A stretch of DNA of 64,000 nt from Sacculina carcini. Its lineage: Eukaryota > Arthropoda > Thecostraca > Sacculinidae. The notes under the pieces were generated by a model. That model made no database searches. It worked only from the letters and a program-made list of their open reading frames with translations, and was not told where the DNA came from. Location: NCBI GenBank assembly GCA_916048095.2, contig OU696572.1:1942162-2006161 (forward strand). The letters are read 5' to 3'. Made by a program: the position numbers and the translations under genes. Each line of letters starts with the position of its first letter. Position 1 is the first letter of the stretch. Of the stretch, positions 43,838-54,548 are shown piece by piece.

Positions 43838-44258
43838 TGTGGTTGAATATATTGAAGTAATGGTGAACACAAATGCACAATGTAAACACGGACTCCACTG
43901 AGCCAGCAACACAAACTACACAGTTAAAATACAATATCCGTATAACAACGATATCTCCACCGCACTCGCACACACTTCTCTCTTCACGCCGAGATTCAAC
44001 ACCGCACTGTCTCCCATCAACACGACACTTGATAAACCAACGCATCGCTGCCACCTGATACCTCGTCAGCACCTTGCAACGAGTGCATTGTGCAGACATA
44101 CACCCGCACACAGACGTACATACACGATGCGGAACACTACGCCAGCAATTGCAAGCACACACACACACACATGCACACACGCACACATGCGCACACACAT
44201 GCACATAACGAAAACCTTCAACTACAACAATATGACAAGATAATATATCAAAACCACA
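43838..44258 (-). repeat. 5' LTR of the gypsy-like element
   Basis: Direct repeat of 39783-40211. On -, the sequence right after it begins AGCTAACCGG, which is not a standard TGG-starting primer site. Confidence 0.93.
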
Positions 44259-44347
44259 TTTATTCAACATTGCCAGGACATCTGTATCAGCTCATCTAGG
44301 TGTTAACCACAACTTGAAGACTTGATTCAGAATTAAACAGTGCGGCG

Positions 44348-44407
<60 letters not shown>

Positions 44408-44637
44408 ATCAGCCGAGATCTGATCAAGGTGAAGCTTTCCGTTGTTATAGAAACTGGTGTGTGTGTGTGTGTGTGTGTTTATAAAAAAATTGGAACCGAC
44501 TTGCTGCGGGTGTATGTGTTCAAGATTTGAATGGTTGTTGACAAACAGCTCGACTAAACTGATAGAAGGGTGCGGTAAAACTGGTTAATCAAAGAGTGTG
44601 ACAAAAACGTGCACTAGCGCGTGCGCGCGCGTGTGTG
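44259..44637. other. Polinton repeat module and (TG)n arrays
   Basis: Resumes the module broken by the LTR element (CATCTGTATCAGCTCATC, GTGTTAACCACAACTTGAAG), then (TG)n at 44349-44404 and about 44457-44478. No gene is seen. Confidence 0.6.
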
Positions 44638-45073
44638 TAATAGTAATAGTAATAGTAATAGTAATGTATTGCCACAACAAGCACAAGAAAAGCAATATTA
44701 ATTAAGTACAATAGCATAGTCTGTCAAGCCAATTATTGGCTTCTCAACAGACAAAGAAAAAAAACGCTATGCAAAAAAAAACTTAGCAAAAAACCTTCAG
44801 ACTAATTAAAATTGAGAACTTATAATATAAACAAATACAACATGACGACAATACAACAACAAGACATACAACCATCAGGAGCACAAGACATAAATCCCTT
44901 AACAACAACAATTAAAGACATAGCCACAGATCGCAGGACACAATCGCACAGTGTGAATTCACAACACCGAGACCAAAGGTCAAGGCTATCAAACAGAACA
45001 TAAGAACATGTCGACATACAGATAGCATAAACGAACACGACTATGAGAGCAATTGTATTTAGCATGAGCATAA

Positions 45074-47992
45074 TTAATATTGGTTATCAAGAAAATGTTT
45101 TCGTATAATCTTCTTGAACCTATGCGTGTTGCTACAGTTTAGTAGAGCATTTATTTCAGTAGGCAAGCAGTTGAACAATTCCGGTCCGTAACTCACCACA
45201 CTCATTTTAAACAGTGTGGTCCTAAACTTCGGTGAAGACAAGTTCAAATTATTGTTTCTAGTGTTACAAGCGTGTTCATATATTTGAAAAATAGAGTTAC
45301 GTCCAATCAATTTGTATATAAGGAGGATTGTGCTGTACTTATGGATTGATGAGAACTTGAGAATATCTTTGTTCCTGAATAAATCTTCCGTGGAGTCGAA
45401 TTTTTTCCTGTGGAAAATGCAGCGCAAAAATTGTCTCTGTGCAACATTAACTTGAATTAAAAATGAACTATAAGTACTGGCCCAGACTGATACGCAATAT
45501 ATTAAGTGAGGGTAGAAGAGAGCTTAATATACATTAATTTTAGCTTCTTGTGTTAAACTGTGTCGAACCCGATATAAAATCCCCGTTACTTTTGCAAGTT
45601 TTGAACAAAGTTCACTGATGTGAACACTCCAGTTCAGGTTCTCATCAATGATAACACCCAAGAATTTGGTGGAATGACTCTGTCGCAGGTAAACACCATC
45701 CAATACGATTCCGGGGAAGTCGTGCCAATTTTGAAACATTATATAAGACGTTTTTTTTAAATTTATCATAAGATCATTGTCCTGAGCCCAGTGACAAATA
45801 TTTTTGAGTTCTTTGTTTATTGTATGATGTAAATCAGCAGCATTATCTTCTTTTAATAGTAAAGTTGTGTCGTCTGCGTATATTGTGAAGTGAATTTTGG
45901 AACTAGAGTGAACAATATCATTTATGTAAACTAAAAATAGTATGGGCCCCAGAACCGAGCCCTGTGGTACCCCATTATTAATTATCTTGACCGATGAGTA
46001 ACACTTGTTACAGTACACTCTCTGTGTTCGATTTATCAGATAATTTTCAAATAATTTGTAGGCAATGCCCCTTATACCCAAATGTTCCAATTTGTATAAT
46101 AGTTTTGAATGGTTAATTGTATCGAATGCCTTTGAAAAGTCTACGAATATTCCAGCCGCGAGGTGTTTTTTCTCTAAGCATTTATAAACACAATTGACAA
46201 AATCTAAGATGGCAAACTCCGTTGAGCAACCAGTTCTGAACCCAAATTGTTGTTGGTTTAAAAGTTAATTCTTTTCAAGGTATGAGATGAGTCTATAGGA
46301 TATTACTTTTTCGAATACTTTATTAAATGAAGGAAGCATAGATATAGGTCTATAATTATTGACATCCCTCCTATCCCCTGATTTAAGTATTGGAATAACT
46401 TTTGCACATTTAAGTTGATTAGGATAATGTCCGAAGAAAAATGATAGGTTAATAATATGAACCAGAGGAGCACTTATGGTATCTGCGGTAAATTTCAGTA
46501 ATATAGGAGGAATTTCATCAGAACCTGACGCATGACTGTTGAATGTACTTAGGATATTTTTTATTTCCTGTTCATTAGTTGATTGCAGAAACATAGAAGA
46601 AGATGGTGATGTTGAAAGGAATTTGAATACTTTGATTTTTCTGAGCACCAGTATTCAAAAAGTGTTCATTAAACACATCAAAAATATTTTGACAATTGTT
46701 GTGTAGTTCAATATTATTGTCACCATGTTTTTTCCTCCCCATTAATGAGTTAATAATTTGCCAGTGTTTTTTAGCATTGCCTTTATTCGAACATAATTTA
46801 TCTTTATAGTATTTGTTTTTTGTCTTTCTCATCAAAGTTGTTAAATTATTCCGATACCTCCTATATTCTTCTCTATAAATATTTGGCCACTTTACGAAAG
46901 TCTTAACAATCGATTTTTTTCTCTTATTTTCGCCTTGATTTCAGGAGTGATGTGGGGGCTCAGTTCACATTTTTTTTATATAATTTTATTAGGAAAATGT
47001 ACCTCAAACAGGTCCCTGAATGTGTAATAGAACTTGTCAAAGGCACTTTCCGGACATTGATCGCCAAGTACTTCATCCCAATTTTCAGAAGCCAATTTGA
47101 TGATGAATTCAGTCATGGAAATGTTGTTGAATGTTTCAAGTCTCAAAACTTTCGATATAATTTTAACTTTATGTGTTCGAAATTGGGAAATTGTGGGGAA
47201 GTGATCAGATATATCAGTTTCAATGATATAATTCACTTCGTTCCTATTGATATCTGTGGACCAAATGTGATCGATCAGAGTCGCTGATGAATCGGTAACT
47301 CTGGTTGGTTTATTTATTAAGCTATAAAACGAGTACGAATGCATGAGATTGACAAAATGTTTGACATTCTCAGTTCTTTCTAATAAGTTTAAATTAAAGT
47401 CCCCAAAAATGGAAATGTTTTTATATTGGTTCACTCTCAGCGATTCGAGTATGTTTTCCAATACTTCGAGAAATTCTATAAATTTGCTATTCGGTGGTCT
47501 ATATACACATATATTGATTAGTTTATTTTGCCCAACTGTAATTTCTGTACACAAGGTTTCAACACTTTCCGACTTAACCGTGAACTCATCAATTATTCTG
47601 GATGAATGCCTTTCATCGATATAAATTACCACTCCACCTCCATGAGCATTTCTACAATGTGCATGCATATTATATCCTGGTATTTCATGAAGTTGACAGT
47701 GCTCGGAATTCAATCTGACTTCAGCTAGCCCAATGACATCGTTATGATAAACTTCATTGTGAATGACTTCATCAACAAAAGTTTGTAAATTTTTGGGTAT
47801 AGATCTTATATTAAAGCTAATAATATTAAACGTGGAATAAGTTGGGTTGATCAGATCAGTTATATTACATATATATTCGGTTTTTACATTATCCGTTTTT
47901 TCAATTGTTTCGTTATCGAGAAAGTTATATGCATCTATAGAATGCTTATCCTCAAAATATAAAGAACGGTAATCATGCATGATATCAACCAT
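45074..47992 (-). pseudogene. LINE 1 ORF2: endonuclease and reverse transcriptase, frameshifted
   Basis: The endonuclease part is intact (46976-47992): ISFNIRSIPKN, GLAEVRLNSEHC, NICVYRPPNSKF, ISIFGDFNLNLL and TDISDHFP give the APE-type catalytic set. The reverse transcriptase is broken over 46575-46835, 46265-46648, 45524-46090 and 45074-45427. Its signature motifs are readable: NNYRPISMLPSFNKVFEK, NNGVPQGSVLGPILFLVYIN and FTIYADDTTLLLKE. These phrases fit the Jockey/CR1 group. The segments lie in different frames with a few lost codons between them. Confidence 0.9.
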
Positions 47993-48037
47993 GATGATAA
48001 TCTAATCAGCCAAATAATTATTAGATGACTTGAAACT

Positions 48038-48907
48038 TTACTTGACGTTTGGTGCGTCCCTCCTGCGCTGGGACGCTGACCGCACAGGACTGCGCTGAAC
48101 TCTTGGTCCCGGCCGTGCTGCAGTCGTTGCAGCTGCAGGCACCTCCTCGGAGACCTGCAGGCCTCGGAGGTCTGTTCCTGTCGGCACGGGCACCCGCTGG
48201 TGTTCGAATCGATCCTTGTCCTCAATTTGATGCCATCTTTCTTTGATGATTAGCTTGGCACCGCGGAAATAGGCTATTTTTTCCTCCCTCTTGGCTTGTT
48301 GGAGGAGAGGCATCTGTTCTCTTTTCTTCTCACGCGAAGCCGGACAGAGATCCTCGTTGATATACATTTTTGCACCCTTCAGTTTGTGTGCATTTCTCAT
48401 CACCATGTCTTTGTCGCTCACATTATGAAATTTGACCAACACTGGTCTCGTACCATGTTCCCGTTGTTTTCCAACGCGATGAGCAGTGTCTATTTTAGCC
48501 GACGTCACTTGTAATTTGTCATTGATAATTGTCTGCACTTTTGTTTCAATCTCCTCCGATGCTTCATTTCCACCGTCCACAATGCCATCAATCAGCACAT
48601 TTTGACGGCGAGACTGATCTTCCTCGTAATACTGTCTCGCTTCCAGCTGGTTGATTCTGATCTCGTATTCACAAATTTTCTTCGACATTTCTCGTTCTCG
48701 CTGATCACTTTCCTTTTTCTCCTTCATCATGTCCTCCATCTTTGCCTGAGAGAATTCCAGGGTTTTTTGTAGTTCATGAATTTGTTGTTTCATTTCATCA
48801 CATTTCTCGTTTGTATTGGCAGTGAATACCTCCAATACAGCCTTGAACGTACCAGTTTGAGTTTCCAGCATAAGCTGTAACTGATCATTTGTAATAGGAG
48901 CCATCAC
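48038..48907 (-). CDS. LINE 1 ORF1 protein
   Basis: 289 aa. A long N-terminal coiled coil (about 40-100; MKQQIHELQKTLEFSQAKME and similar heptads) is followed by an RRM-like middle (SRRQNVLIDGI, TAHRVGK, RPVLVKFHN) and a basic C-terminal region (NEDLCPASREKKREQ), the layout of L1-type RNA-binding ORF1 proteins. The last 60 residues turn Arg/Ala/Pro-rich and may be out of the original frame. It would coat LINE RNA. Confidence 0.8.
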   Translation of the reverse strand: MMAPITNDQLQLMLETQTGTFKAVLEVFTANTNEKCDEMKQQIHELQKTLEFSQAKMEDMMKEKKESDQREREMSKKICEYEIRINQLEARQYYEEDQSRRQNVLIDGIVDGGNEASEEIETKVQTIINDKLQVTSAKIDTAHRVGKQREHGTRPVLVKFHNVSDKDMVMRNAHKLKGAKMYINEDLCPASREKKREQMPLLQQAKREEKIAYFRGAKLIIKERWHQIEDKDRFEHQRVPVPTGTDLRGLQVSEEVPAAATTAARPGPRVQRSPVRSASQRRRDAPNVK

Positions 48908-49025
48908 AATTCAAATCGCAACCACCGAGTACGCACAAATCAAATCCAAGGTCACCACAAACTTAACTCGTCCACAATCAACCAAGACCAAAAGACACAC
49001 GTCCACACACGACCGAGACCAAAAC

Positions 49026-49397
49026 ACAAGTGTGTGTGTGTGTGTGTGAGTGTGTGTGTGTGTGTGTGAGTGTGTGTGTGTGTGTGAGTGTGTGTGTGTG
49101 TGTAAGTTTGAATAAAAGCACAGTGTTCACAGCCTTGTGCTCACAAACGATAAACGTCAGGTATCATGAAGATAACCATCACATTTGGTGAGAAGTGGGC
49201 TGAGTTGGAGAGTGTGGTGGTGGAAACACCAACCACTCTACTTACCCCCCAAGCAATGGGCTTGTATATAGCCCATATAACAAGGGGGGTAACTAGAGGG
49301 ATGGACGATTTTGGAGGGGTGGTCACCATTAGTACCACCAACGCGACCAGCACCACCAGAGACGGTGTTAAAAACACCAATACCACCACCACTGCGA
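49026..49397. other. Polinton spacer, (TG)n
   Basis: Interrupted (TG)n at about 49029-49103. Overlapping small frames on both strands at 49141-49447 are not supported as genes. Confidence 0.45.
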
Positions 49398-49697
49398 AGC
49401 ACAGCTATGTATATAGAACAGCGTGCGGAGCACAGCTATGTATATAGAACAGCGTGCGGAGCACAGCTATGTATATAGAACAGCGTGCGGAGCACAGCTA
49501 TGTATATAGAACAGCGTGCGGAGCACAGCTATGTATATAGAACAGCGTGCGGAGCACAGCTATGTATATAGAACAGCGTGCGGAGCACAGCTATGTATAT
49601 AGAACAGCGTGCGGAGCACAGCTATGTATATAAAACAGCGTGCGGAGCACAGCTATGTATATAAAACAGCGTGCGTAGCACAGCTATGTATATAAAC
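49398..49697. repeat. 31-bp minisatellite, nine full units
   Basis: Units start every 31 bp from 49398 (AGCACAGCTATGTATATA, then a GAACAGCGTGCGG half). Nine are complete and a tenth is partial. The first seven are nearly identical; the last ones carry TATATAAAA instead of TATATAGAA. Recent local amplification in Polinton spacer DNA. Confidence 0.97.
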
Positions 49698-50515
49698 CCA
49701 GTGAACGGCGTATATGCCAACGGCAATGCGCTCAAATGCTGGGAATAAGACAAAAGGACAGTCACAGAGAGTAGCATTGCCAGACCGTGCATGAACATCG
49801 GACATGGGACCTTTTATATCCGAGATGAGTGGGCGTTGATGTAGCCACCATAGTCCGCCCCGGCGTCGCTGGTTGGCTGTATTGCTGCAAGTTCTGTGAA
49901 GTGGATGCTGCTCCGTGCTCGCCCGGTGTACAGCTCTCGCCCTCTCCGTCAGCTAACCTTGTGCGCGTGTGTGTGTGCTTGCGTAAGCGATTTCAGTGAA
50001 CATTGCAAAACATGTGCAGCGCGTATTCTACATACAGTTTAAATAACGTGTACATAGTGAAGCCAGATACAAACAATAATGTCACTCAAATCGCAATACT
50101 ATCATATGCATGTGTTATGCACCGCACACACCACAATACATCTATTTGACATCGAAACTTATGCTGATGATACTATTCACGTTACTCTATATAATTTACT
50201 TTATTGACTTAAATATTACCTGCATGATAGTGTATTTTACCACTTTTAATTATGTATGTATGTGTGTGTGTGTGTGTGTGTGTCACCAGATCTTTTCGTC
50301 CAAGACCACCGTTCAAAAGACGTCGATTGAATATGAAGACTATTGAAACTAGAACGTCTCAATGAGGTGTGTTTTCACAGAGTTCCTTTCATTCAATTGA
50401 GCTTTACGTGAATGATTCCTTTTTTTTCTTTTAATTTTTCCTGTGTATTTCTAGGTGCGGGTTACACATGTGTGTGCGAACGTTAAGTCTTCATTAATTG
50501 AAATATAATTCAACA
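49698..50515. other. Polinton spacer, no gene seen
   Basis: About 0.8 kb without a supported gene; (TG)n at 50262-50283. Confidence 0.4.
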
Positions 50516-50880
50516 TCGCCAGTACATCTGTATCAGCTCATCTAGGTGTTAACCACAACGTGAAGACTTGATTCAGAATTAACATTGCGGTGTTGTGTGT
50601 GTGTGTGTGCGTATGTTGAATCGGTTTTCGAGAACCCCGGCACGCGCCGACGTGTACGTGTGTGTATGTGTGTGTGTGGGGGGGTGAGCGTTAAGTCTTC
50701 ATTAATTCAAATTTTATTCAACATCGCCAGTACATCTGTATCAGCTAATCTAGGTGTAGTTAGCACCTTGAAGTATTAATTCAGAACTAAACACTGCGGC
50801 GTTGTGTGTGTGTGTGTGTGTGTGCGTGTATGCATGTCGAACAGGTTTTCGAGAGTCCGGCACGCGCGCGCACACGTGGG
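50516..50880. repeat. Polinton repeat module, two tandem copies
   Basis: Copies start at about 50516 and 50706. Each has CAACATCGCCAGTACATCTG, a GTGTTAACCACAA-type part, TTGAAG, a GCGGYGTTG motif, a (TG)n run and GGTTTTCGAGA followed by CCGGCACGCGC. A further copy is split by the gypsy-like element (39721-39782 plus 44259-44404), and the right end recurs inverted at 34936-34985. Confidence 0.85.
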
Positions 50881-50971
50881 CCAGTGTTTCTTCTTTTTAT
50901 ATAAATATATTTTTTTCTTGTTTGTATATAAGATCCACAAACGCATAAATACACTTAGTGTACTGGTCAAT

Positions 50972-51595
50972 ATGAATGAGTTTTATGTGACGCTGCCAAG
51001 TGTGGCAAGCACTAAGACCTTCACGCATAACACCACCGCTGAATTCCCGGTGAATCTCGCTCAGCCTTTATGCTTAGATACACAACAATGGCAAGTGGCC
51101 TTACACTCTGTTTTACTGCCCACCAACTGGCTGACCCTCAACAAAGATAAAATATTTTCAGAGTACAGTCCAAATACGGACGATCTCAATAAATCTTCAA
51201 CAGTGTATGCTGGCAAGTATACTGCCGATACATTCATTTCGGCGCTACAAATGCATGTGAATAGCGATCATGTGAAAGTAAAAGTATCACGAGACAATCA
51301 TTTATGGTTGGAGGTTACAGACATTGTGTTGCACATAAGCAAACAATTTTCCCGACTATTGCATGTCAACGGATCGATAGCGCACTGGAAACGGCAATAT
51401 CGCTATGCACATTATGGTGTGTTTGACGCCAGCGATATCACTATGATCATGTCCACACCGTTTCCGTTGGACCCGGCCTCGACTCAATTGTTGACTATCG
51501 AAACAGATCTTGTAGCTGCACAAATTGTCAACCGCTCACTGCAACCACAACTCCGTCAAATACATGTGATCATAACGTCGCCAATACAAGAATAG
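50972..51595 (+). CDS. Polinton minor-capsid-like protein, copy A
   Basis: 207 aa from MNEFYVTLPS. The N-terminal pattern (FYVTLPS, then a FPVNLAQPL strand, then WQVALHSVLLPTNW) is that of the conserved Polinton protein thought to form the single jelly-roll minor capsid (penton) protein. It is followed by a related protein at 51746-52381. It stands first in the capsid block on +. The frame looks whole. Assignment to penton is from family memory. Confidence 0.65.
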   Translation: MNEFYVTLPSVASTKTFTHNTTAEFPVNLAQPLCLDTQQWQVALHSVLLPTNWLTLNKDKIFSEYSPNTDDLNKSSTVYAGKYTADTFISALQMHVNSDHVKVKVSRDNHLWLEVTDIVLHISKQFSRLLHVNGSIAHWKRQYRYAHYGVFDASDITMIMSTPFPLDPASTQLLTIETDLVAAQIVNRSLQPQLRQIHVIITSPIQE

Positions 51596-51745
51596 GTATT
51601 TAATCAAATGCATTATAAACCTTTGTCACATTCCAATATATCTACTGTTCAGGTGAAAATCCTTGACGAATCTCGTAAAAAATTCCCTTTCACTACCGGT
51701 ACGGGGCTAATTTTGACGCTGCATTTTCGAAAAATGTCCAGTTAA

Positions 51746-52381
51746 TTCTTCTATGTATCGTTGGACAGTTCGCGCTGTCTGCACCTTTATCCTGGAAACA
51801 CTGCATCTCAATTTCGTGTTCAGCTACCGGCGCCACTGAATCTAGATCGTTCGTGGACTGTTGGACTGGCCGAAATCACATTTTCCGCTCGCTGGTTAAA
51901 TGTAGAAAATCGTATGAATGAATTCGATATTGATGGTGAGACGTTCCAACTCATCACTGGGCACTACATGTCCAATCAGGCGCTGCTGGAAAATTTCCAC
52001 TATGTTTGCGGTAGACAAGTGCTCACTCTGGATGCTGGTGGACATATATGGTGTGGGGACACTGACGTATCAGTAAGCACCAAAATAGCTAGGGCTCTTG
52101 GGTTCACCAGCCACGTAGTGTCAGATAGTCGCGTTGTTATTGCAAAACATACACGCTCGTCGAATGTGATGGATGTTAGTCGACTCAACCCAACATTTTT
52201 GTATATCTACATGGACAAGCTACAGGCGCAGATGGTTTGTGATACTATGGCTCCGGTATTACGCGTTGTCAGCCCGTACACGAACGATATACAATCACCT
52301 CAAATTCATCGAACATTCAATCAAATTCAGTATGTACCGCTGGAAGATGAGTTCATTACCGATCTGGGAGTGCATAAATGA
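51746..52381 (+). CDS. Polinton minor-capsid-like protein, copy B
   Basis: Starts around FYVSLDSS; the exact start is not evident. The following phrases PGNTASQFRVQLPAPLNLD and SWTVGLAEITFSARW line up with copy A, so the two are paralogues in tandem. Its end overlaps the next start in an ATGA. Probable capsid component; the role split between copies A and B is unknown. Confidence 0.7.
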   Translation, partial: FFYVSLDSSRCLHLYPGNTASQFRVQLPAPLNLDRSWTVGLAEITFSARWLNVENRMNEFDIDGETFQLITGHYMSNQALLENFHYVCGRQVLTLDAGGHIWCGDTDVSVSTKIARALGFTSHVVSDSRVVIAKHTRSSNVMDVSRLNPTFLYIYMDKLQAQMVCDTMAPVLRVVSPYTNDIQSPQIHRTFNQIQYVPLEDEFITDLGVHK

Positions 52382-52845
52382 TAGAGCAATTGGGAATTTG
52401 TTCCATTTCACCACGGTCATTCGTACCTGACACTAAATTTTATGCAAAAACAACAATGACAAATGCTCAGTTGATATTTCGAGGTCCAATGATACAGCGT
52501 GGCAGCAGACTTGGGAGTATTTTCGGAGGCTTAATGAGAGTGGTGATACCCGCCGTCAAAACTGTTGCCAAACAACCTCTCACAAAATATCTGGCCAAAT
52601 CCGCCTTGAAGACGGGGGTACGCAAACTGCAAGACGTTCTCGACGGAGAAAATGCAAGTCAAGCCGTCCGCAATCGCTCTCGACACGAAGCTAAACGTAT
52701 TCTTCGAATCAGTATAAATAGTGTAAATCGTTCGACGAATCAATCAGTCTCTCGACGACCGACGAAACGAAAAGGTGTTGGTCAACGACGTCAACAGGAA
52801 CGCGACATCTTTGACAATGCAAAACGTAGACCAATGCGCTTGTGA
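52378..52845 (+). CDS. Small basic Polinton protein with hydrophobic segment
   Basis: 155 aa. A Gly-rich hydrophobic stretch (SRLGSIFGGLMRVVIPAVKT) is followed by a Lys/Arg-rich tail. Similar small proteins stand beside the major capsid gene in other Polintons and recall adenovirus core/membrane-active precursors. That likeness is an inference from size, charge and place. It overlaps both neighbours. Confidence 0.6.
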   Translation: MIEQLGICSISPRSFVPDTKFYAKTTMTNAQLIFRGPMIQRGSRLGSIFGGLMRVVIPAVKTVAKQPLTKYLAKSALKTGVRKLQDVLDGENASQAVRNRSRHEAKRILRISINSVNRSTNQSVSRRPTKRKGVGQRRQQERDIFDNAKRRPMRL

Positions 52846-54105
52846 AATAACCGAGGTATTCTCTCGACCAGTGTTTGAAACCAGTGTGAAATCGTCCAAA
52901 ACCCATGTATATTACCCGATGAGTCGACTAAGCAGCGAAGGTCCGTTTGAATTTCACTTACCTGCGCTCGGTAAATCGTCTACGCGTACATCAAAAACCA
53001 AGCTCTATGGCAAAGCACGTGTTGTCAATCGTGACGGTAGCGTACTAATGGACGACGCCAACGTGAGCGTTGTCAATCTGCTACCACATGCTCTCTTCAA
53101 ACAGATTGACTATCAGATTGGTGAAACTATTGTATCGGATTCAAGCGCGCTCTATGGCTATCATGCCTATCTTGAGACGTTGTTGTCGTATAACCAGAAC
53201 GCTAAAAACGGTCATTTACGGTCGGGTTTTTGGCGTAAAGATACTGCTGGACACTTGAATGATGTTAAACTTTTGAACATTGGTTTTAACGAGCGCAAAC
53301 AATGGGTGGCTGGAAGCAAAGTTTTTGATTTGTGTATACCGCTACAGCTGGATACCAACCATCAATGTCGTATATTGCCGGTACAGTTTCGGAGAAACTC
53401 AAACTCATTCGAAACTCTGATCAGTTTGCTCTACTCGGTGCCGAGGGAGAATACAAGATTGAAATTGTCGACCCGTGTGTGCATGTCGAGAAAATAACGC
53501 TTTCCGACTCGATGTGGGTGAATTTTCACAAACAGTTTGCGAAGACACCAGCCCATTATCCTATTCCACGAGTTCTACTGAAAACATATACTCTCCCCAA
53601 AGGAAACATGAGTGGAACGCTGAATAATATTTTCACCTCACAAGTGCCGCGACAAATTCTGCTGAGACTCGTAAGCACTGAAGCGTATCATGGATCGCTA
53701 CAGAAAAACCCATGGAATTTTCACCACTACCATCTAAACAGTCTTCAGTTCTATATAAATGGCGAGCCGTACCCCACGCACCCCTATCGCCCCGATTTCA
53801 CAAATGGTCTATATATGAGATCGTATCTGTCACTGTTTGACGGCACCGGCCTCGATACGGAAAACCAGGGCCTGGATATCACACATGATGATTATGCGTC
53901 CGGCTATATTCTGTTTATTGTAGATTTGACTCCGGATCAGTGTGGTGGTGATCATTTGCATCCGCGTGAACAAGGTAATGTGAGGTGTGAGATGGCATTC
54001 TCCTACGCTCTAGCCGAGACAATTAACGTTCTAATCTACGCCACGTTTGAAAACGAAATCACAATTGACAGCGCCGGACGAGTCAGCACAGATTTTCAAT
54101 TATGA
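52817..54105 (+). pseudogene. Polinton major capsid protein (MCP), broken
   Basis: The double jelly-roll shell protein. Typical phrases: VYYPMSRLSSEGPFEFHLPA near the start, VNLLPHALFKQIDYQIGE, YGYHAYLETLLSYNQNAK, and later FTNGLYMRSYLSLFDGTG and INVLIYATFENEI near the end. They match the well-known arthropod and nematode Polinton capsid family. Broken, with about one break. Its end overlaps the protease start in an ATGA. Confidence 0.9.
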
Positions 54106-54548
54106 ACGCACTTGAATTGGAACGGCGGCTCGACACAGTCGCCACATTTCGGGGGGTTTGGGCGTGCGACCGGCTAAAACATTTCACATTTGCTCGCGGT
54201 GTGCGCACATCAATTATTGTGAATATACAGCCGCGCTGGCAATCGGGTCTGCATTGGGTCGTGTTTGCCTGGGACGGTGAAAATCTCCAATATTTCGACT
54301 CGTCTGGCAACTCACCCATCTGGCATCCCTCGTTTGTAAATTTCATAAACAAACATGCCAATTACAGTCGATGCATGTTGAACACGCGCATCATTCAGGC
54401 GCCGGACTCGGACGTGTGTGGACAGTACTGTGCTCTATTTGTTGCATTGTTTGACGACGGCTGGTATCTGCACGATTTTGTTTCGTGCCTATCCACCGAT
54501 CCTGCTATCAACAATCAGCTTTTAGCGCTGATATGTTCATACTTGTAG
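54102..54548 (+). CDS. Polinton adenovirus-type maturation protease (PRO)
   Basis: 148 aa. A cysteine protease that would process capsid proteins. The catalytic set is readable: GLHWVVFAWD (His), LQYFDSSGN (acidic partner) and DSDVCGQYCALFV (Gln/Cys region), as in adenain-type proteases. It lies immediately behind the major capsid gene, as usual. The frame looks whole. Confidence 0.88.
   Translation: MNALELERRLDTVATFRGVWACDRLKHFTFARGVRTSIIVNIQPRWQSGLHWVVFAWDGENLQYFDSSGNSPIWHPSFVNFINKHANYSRCMLNTRIIQAPDSDVCGQYCALFVALFDDGWYLHDFVSCLSTDPAINNQLLALICSYL

Larger units (their letters stand above)
39783..44258 (-). mobile_element. Ty3/gypsy-like LTR retrotransposon, looks whole
   Basis: Two LTRs (39783-40211 and 43838-44258), each TG to CA, flank gag, protease and pol on -. 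The 5-bp flanks are both TTTAT. A polypurine tract (AAGGGGGG on -) sits directly beside the 3' LTR. By eye the LTRs differ at about four bases plus a CA-repeat length change, so the insertion is young. The element looks whole or nearly so. It lies inside a Polinton repeat module, whose sequence resumes on the right side. Confidence 0.93.
44638..49025 (-). mobile_element. LINE 1, Jockey-group, near full length, broken ORF2
   Basis: A non-LTR retrotransposon on -. It has ORF1 (48038-48907), ORF2 with endonuclease then reverse transcriptase, and a 3' end in an (ATTACT)n simple repeat (44638-44665 on +), typical of CR1/Jockey-type LINEs without poly(A). Both edges lie in TG-rich DNA, so it probably entered a (TG)n array. 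ORF2 is split into at least five frame segments, so this copy is dead. Confidence 0.88.

Noticed and set aside
49141-49447. Overlapping 83- and 93-codon frames on opposite strands
   Set aside because: Mirror frames of Thr-rich/Val-rich low-complexity DNA; no motif.
49398-49697. Regular array that might be taken for a CRISPR
   Set aside because: The 31-bp units are head to tail without spacers, in a eukaryotic genome; it is a minisatellite.
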